Assembly (NCBI GenBank): GCA_937927445.1
Contig: CALAOB010000113.1
Location: 1 to 15,946 of the forward strand
DNA length: 15,946 nucleotides
Direction: 5' to 3'
Source: an uncultured Oribacterium sp.
GTDB taxonomy: Bacteria; Bacillota; Clostridia; Lachnospirales; Lachnospiraceae
Below are positions 13,947 to 15,946 of this stretch, piece after piece (the stretch's first letter is position 1; the number at the start of each line of letters is the position of its first letter). Below the pieces are notes generated by a model. That model made no database searches. It saw only the letters and a program-made list of their open reading frames with translations, and had not been told where the DNA came from. Both the position numbers and the translations under genes were made by a program.

Positions 13947-14001
13947 TAACTCTATTTTTGTATTATAACTCATTTTAAGTTATAGCGCAAAAATAGAGTT
14001 A
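13947..14001 (-). promoter_or_regulatory. Autoregulated promoter with nested inverted repeats
   Basis: The minus strand has a consensus -10 TATAAT (13962-13967) with TTGCGC as -35 (13985-13990) at exactly 17 bp spacing. Two inverted repeats surround it: an outer 13-bp perfect pair TAACTCTATTTTT (13947-13959) and AAAAATAGAGTTA (13989-14001), and an inner 7-bp pair TATAACT/AGTTATA (13964-13970, 13978-13984). One outer arm touches the -35 and the other covers the likely transcript start. The winged-helix gene starts 19 nt downstream of the inner edge. Confidence 0.8.
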
Positions 14002-14103
14002 AAATAAGTCAAAAAATCATCAGGAAGCGAAAAATATCATAAGGAAAATTATACACCATGGCGCCTTCTTTTTCCTCTCAGATTTCCGTACTCTGCCACT
14101 TTT

Positions 14104-14277
14104 ATGAGGGAATATTCGAGGCTCCGTGACACTTTCATGAGCGAATATTCGGGGCTCCGTGACACTTTCATGAGCGAATATTCAAGGCTTCGTGACACTT
14201 TCATGAGCGAATATTCGGGGCTTCGTGACACTTTCATGAGCGAATATTCGGGACTTCATGACACTTTCATGAGCGAA
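14104..14277. repeat. Five tandem 33-bp repeats plus a partial sixth
   Basis: Units start at 14104, 14137, 14170, 14203 and 14236, and a 9-base stub (ATGAGCGAA) follows at 14269. The core is ATGAGCGAATATTCGGGGCT followed by CCGTGACACTTTC, with one to five changes per unit. Each unit holds the 10-bp palindrome CGAATATTCG (imperfect in the first) and, at most junctions, TCATGA. Because 33 is divisible by 3, frames stay open on both strands (11-residue MSEYSGLRDTF on plus), but there is no ribosome site. It lies upstream of the regulator promoter on one side and the glycosyltransferase on the other. Confidence 0.9.
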
Positions 14278-14287
14278 TCGACATTTC

Positions 14288-14333
14288 GACGCAGAGTGAC
14301 GAGGTGGAGGACGGAGGCATTGGCCCAGGGAAA
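14288..14333 (+). repeat. 46-bp diverged direct repeat, left copy
   Basis: It matches 15861-15906 in the same orientation at 35 of 46 positions, including a run around GGAGGACGGA and CATTGGC. Read in one frame both copies give a similar peptide (RTEALAQ here, RTETLAQ in the other). It lies directly after the 33-bp array and 75 nt upstream of the glycosyltransferase start. It may be a relic of a coding or mobile sequence. Confidence 0.6.
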
Positions 14334-14408
14334 GTGAGCAGAAATATACGAGTGTCAGCGGGAGGGTTTTATGGTACAACTAGAAGTAGATTTTGGATGG
14401 AGGTGCCT

Positions 14409-15731
14409 ATGGAGCCGAAGGTCAGTATCATCGTGCCGGTGTATAACGCGGAGAAGGGTCTCGCGCGCTGTGTGGACAGTATTCTGAATCAGGAGTTTCG
14501 GGATTTCGAGCTGATCCTGATGGACGACGGGAGTCGGGACGGGTCGGGGGATATCTGCGACGGGTATGCGCTGGCGGATGCGCGCGTGGTGGTCGTGCAC
14601 AAGGAGAATACGGGGGTGTCGGATACGCGGAACCAGGCGATCGCGCGGGCGCGGGGGACATTTCTTCAGTTCGTGGACAGTGATGACTGGCTGACGGCGG
14701 ATGCGACGAAGCTGATGGTGCGGGCGGCCGAGGAGACGAGCTGCGACCTGGTCATCGCGGATTTCTATCGTGTCGTCGGGGAGATGGTGTCGCGGAAGGG
14801 CGACATCGACGCGGACCAGGTGATCGGGCGCGAGGCGTTCGTGGGCTTCATGATGGAGAATCCGGCGGACTACTACTATGGGGTGCTGTGGAACAAGCTC
14901 TACCGGCGCGAGATCGTGGAGGCGCACGGGATCCGGATGGATGCGAAGATCAGCTGGTGCGAGGATTTCCTGTTTAATCTCGAGTATGTGCGCTATGCGA
15001 CGACGTTTTATGCGCTGCGGACGCCGGTCTACTATTATGTGAAGACGAAGGGTTCGCTGGTAAATCAGAAGATCAGTCTGTCGCGGACGGTGGAGATGAA
15101 GCTCGCGATGTTCGAGTGCTACAACGACTTCTTCAAGCATGTGCTGGACGAGGAGGCGTATGAGCGGAAGCGGCTGCAGGTGTACCACTTCCTCGTGGAT
15201 GCGGCGAAGGATGGCTTCGTGTTCCCGGCGACGATTCCGGGGACGCAGAAGCTCGGTGAGGAGCGGAGCCAGGCGCTGCAGGAGGTGATTTCGGAGGACG
15301 GGATCATCGTGGAGCGGTACCGCGACCGGAAGCTGATTGAGCGCTATCTCGAGTCGGTGGCGTTGAAGTACGACATGACGATGACGGAGCTGTCGCTGCT
15401 GCTGTATCGGAAGGACGCCGGGCAGGCGCTTGCGCGGAAGGATCTGGCAAATCTGATGAATCTCAGTCGCGGAGATCTGCGATCGGCACTGCAAAGACTG
15501 ACAACGCGAGAGATGATGGACATCATCGAGCTGCCGAAGAAGCGTAGCGAGCCGCGAAAGATTCGTCTCGAGCTGCTGCCGGCGGCGGATGCGGTGCTGC
15601 AGGATATCGCAGCCGCGGAGCGCGACTACGAGCAGGCGAAGTTCCGGGGATTCACAGAGGACGAGATCCGGCAGTTTACGGCGCTCGAGCGACGCGTGCA
15701 GGAGAACGAAAAGCAGATACTGCAGAAGTGA
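14409..15731 (+). CDS. Family-2 glycosyltransferase fused to a MarR-like winged helix
   Basis: A 440-residue protein. Residues 4-~120 are a GT-A fold: VSIIVPVYNAEKGLARCVDS, LILMDDGS (D39, D40) and QFVDSDDW (D90, D92, D93), with WCEDFLFN (183-190) as the usual later motif. It probably transfers a sugar from a nucleotide donor to a surface glycan. Residues ~323-400 look like a MarR winged helix (MTELSLLLYRKDA, ARKDLANLMNLSRGDLRSALQRL, wing ~371-392), followed by a helical tail GFTEDEIRQFTAL also typical of MarR. No membrane segment is seen. The start at 14409 has GGAGG five bases upstream; longer in-frame starts at 14304 or 14397 lack one. Its codons are rich in GCG, CGG and GAG, giving visibly higher GC than all neighbours. 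It may be a DNA-responsive or self-regulating enzyme, but that is inference. Confidence 0.85.
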   Translation: MEPKVSIIVPVYNAEKGLARCVDSILNQEFRDFELILMDDGSRDGSGDICDGYALADARVVVVHKENTGVSDTRNQAIARARGTFLQFVDSDDWLTADATKLMVRAAEETSCDLVIADFYRVVGEMVSRKGDIDADQVIGREAFVGFMMENPADYYYGVLWNKLYRREIVEAHGIRMDAKISWCEDFLFNLEYVRYATTFYALRTPVYYYVKTKGSLVNQKISLSRTVEMKLAMFECYNDFFKHVLDEEAYERKRLQVYHFLVDAAKDGFVFPATIPGTQKLGEERSQALQEVISEDGIIVERYRDRKLIERYLESVALKYDMTMTELSLLLYRKDAGQALARKDLANLMNLSRGDLRSALQRLTTREMMDIIELPKKRSEPRKIRLELLPAADAVLQDIAAAERDYEQAKFRGFTEDEIRQFTALERRVQENEKQILQK

Positions 15732-15769
15732 TGTGAAACGAAATGAAGTGAAGCGCATGGCGCAGAGGT

Positions 15770-15800
15770 AAAGGGCTCTCCTATATGGAGGGTCCTTTTT
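15770..15800 (+). terminator. Rho-independent terminator of the glycosyltransferase gene
   Basis: AAAGGGCTCTCC pairs with GGAGGGTCCTTT (12 pairs, two of them G-U) around a TATAT loop and runs into TTTTT. It lies 38 nt past the stop codon. Confidence 0.9.
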
Positions 15801-15860
15801 AAATGTCTGGTGTCTGATGAAGCAGCGCCTGCCAAGAAGAGGCGACGAAGTCACAGCGCG

Positions 15861-15906
15861 GGCGCGGAGTGATGATGCGGAGGACGGAAACATTGGCGCA
15901 AAAAAA
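15861..15906 (+). repeat. 46-bp diverged direct repeat, right copy
   Basis: This is the partner of 14288-14333 (35 of 46 bases identical), placed after the terminator so that the two copies flank the glycosyltransferase gene. The copy runs into the A-tract of the leftward terminator. An open frame starting GTGATGATGCGG continues to the window end, but it passes through that terminator hairpin and is not called as a gene. Confidence 0.6.
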
Positions 15907-15933
15907 AATCGTATCCGATGCTTCGAATACGAT
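15900..15933 (-). terminator. Leftward terminator for a gene beyond the right edge
   Basis: On the minus strand ATCGTAT...ATACGAT (arms 15927-15933 and 15908-15914, with an extra CGA/TCG inner stem across one mismatch) is followed by an unbroken T-run (the A-tract 15900-15908 on plus). This is a strong intrinsic terminator shape, implying a minus-strand gene to the right of the window, convergent with the glycosyltransferase. Confidence 0.8.
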
Positions 15934-15946
15934 CCTCGATATGGAG

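Noticed and set aside
14104..14277. CRISPR array
   Set aside because: The units are directly adjacent with no spacers, and no cas genes are present.
14104..14337. Possible 77-residue repeat protein (five MSEYSGLRDTF units)
   Set aside because: There is no ribosome site before its ATG, it starts at the array edge, and the opposite strand is equally open. It is better explained as a 33-bp DNA repeat.
14371..14487. Short frame starting at 14371 behind GGGAGGG
   Set aside because: The ribosome site is good, but the 38-codon product is Arg/Cys-rich, overlaps the glycosyltransferase out of frame and resembles nothing. It is at most a leader peptide.
14355..15893. 512-codon open frame on the minus strand
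   Set aside because: It is antisense to the glycosyltransferase, extremely rich in Arg, His and Leu, and runs through the plus-strand terminator. It is a shadow of a GC-rich gene.
15872..15946. Start of a plus-strand gene at the right edge
   Set aside because: The frame is open to the end but crosses a strong leftward terminator hairpin and A-tract, and it has only a weak ribosome site.

Overview
The window looks like an accessory 'defence island' from a low-to-mid GC Gram-positive bacterium (Bacillota). The supporting signs are strong AGGAGG-type ribosome sites, Firmicutes-style type I R-M and toxin-antitoxin families, and hairpin-plus-T-run terminators. Genus cannot be fixed from the sequence; an Erysipelotrichia- or Clostridia-like gut or oral anaerobe is a guess. 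Almost every gene from 13.9 kb down to 0.5 kb is read on the minus strand. Only the last gene, a glycosyltransferase, is on the plus strand.

Layout in the direction of minus-strand transcription (right to left): (1) 13928-12230, a winged-helix regulator plus AbiEii-like nucleotidyltransferase pair, behind a promoter framed by nested inverted repeats. (2) 12229-11972, a non-coding stretch with four TCAAAAGATA boxes and a 31-bp near-perfect palindrome. (3) 11971-10934, a nucleoside-deoxyribosyltransferase-like protein and a NADAR-domain protein. (4) 10897-3430, a type I restriction-modification locus in the order hsdM, half-size hsdS fused in frame to a DUF3990 (ADP-ribosyltransferase-like) domain, a 139-aa partner protein, and hsdR. 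The hsdM gene carries a one-base frameshift. (5) 3383-2451, a tyrosine recombinase of the type found beside phase-variable hsd loci. (6) 2402-2016, a small SdpI-family membrane protein. (7) 1880-521, a second, unrelated HTH plus nucleotidyltransferase pair. It lies exactly between two ~306-312 bp direct repeats, each holding the 3' end of the SdpI-family gene and its terminator; the outer copy is only a remnant.

Right of the island, on the plus strand, are five tandem 33-bp repeats, then a GC-rich gene for a family-2 glycosyltransferase fused to a C-terminal MarR-like winged helix, with its own terminator. A second terminator at the right edge faces left, for a gene outside the window. Diverged 46-bp direct repeats flank the glycosyltransferase.

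The most interesting possibility is in the R-M locus. The second half of hsdS is replaced by a DUF3990 domain and a partner protein sits directly behind it, in the hsdS-hsdR interval where other type I systems carry guard toxins such as the PrrC anticodon nuclease. A NADAR protein, from a family shown to remove ADP-ribose from DNA bases, and an NDT-like protein lie just upstream of hsdM. This suggests an ADP-ribosylation or NAD-related effector physically or translationally tied to a type I R-M complex. That function is inference; the gene order, the in-frame fusion and the frameshift are read directly from the sequence.
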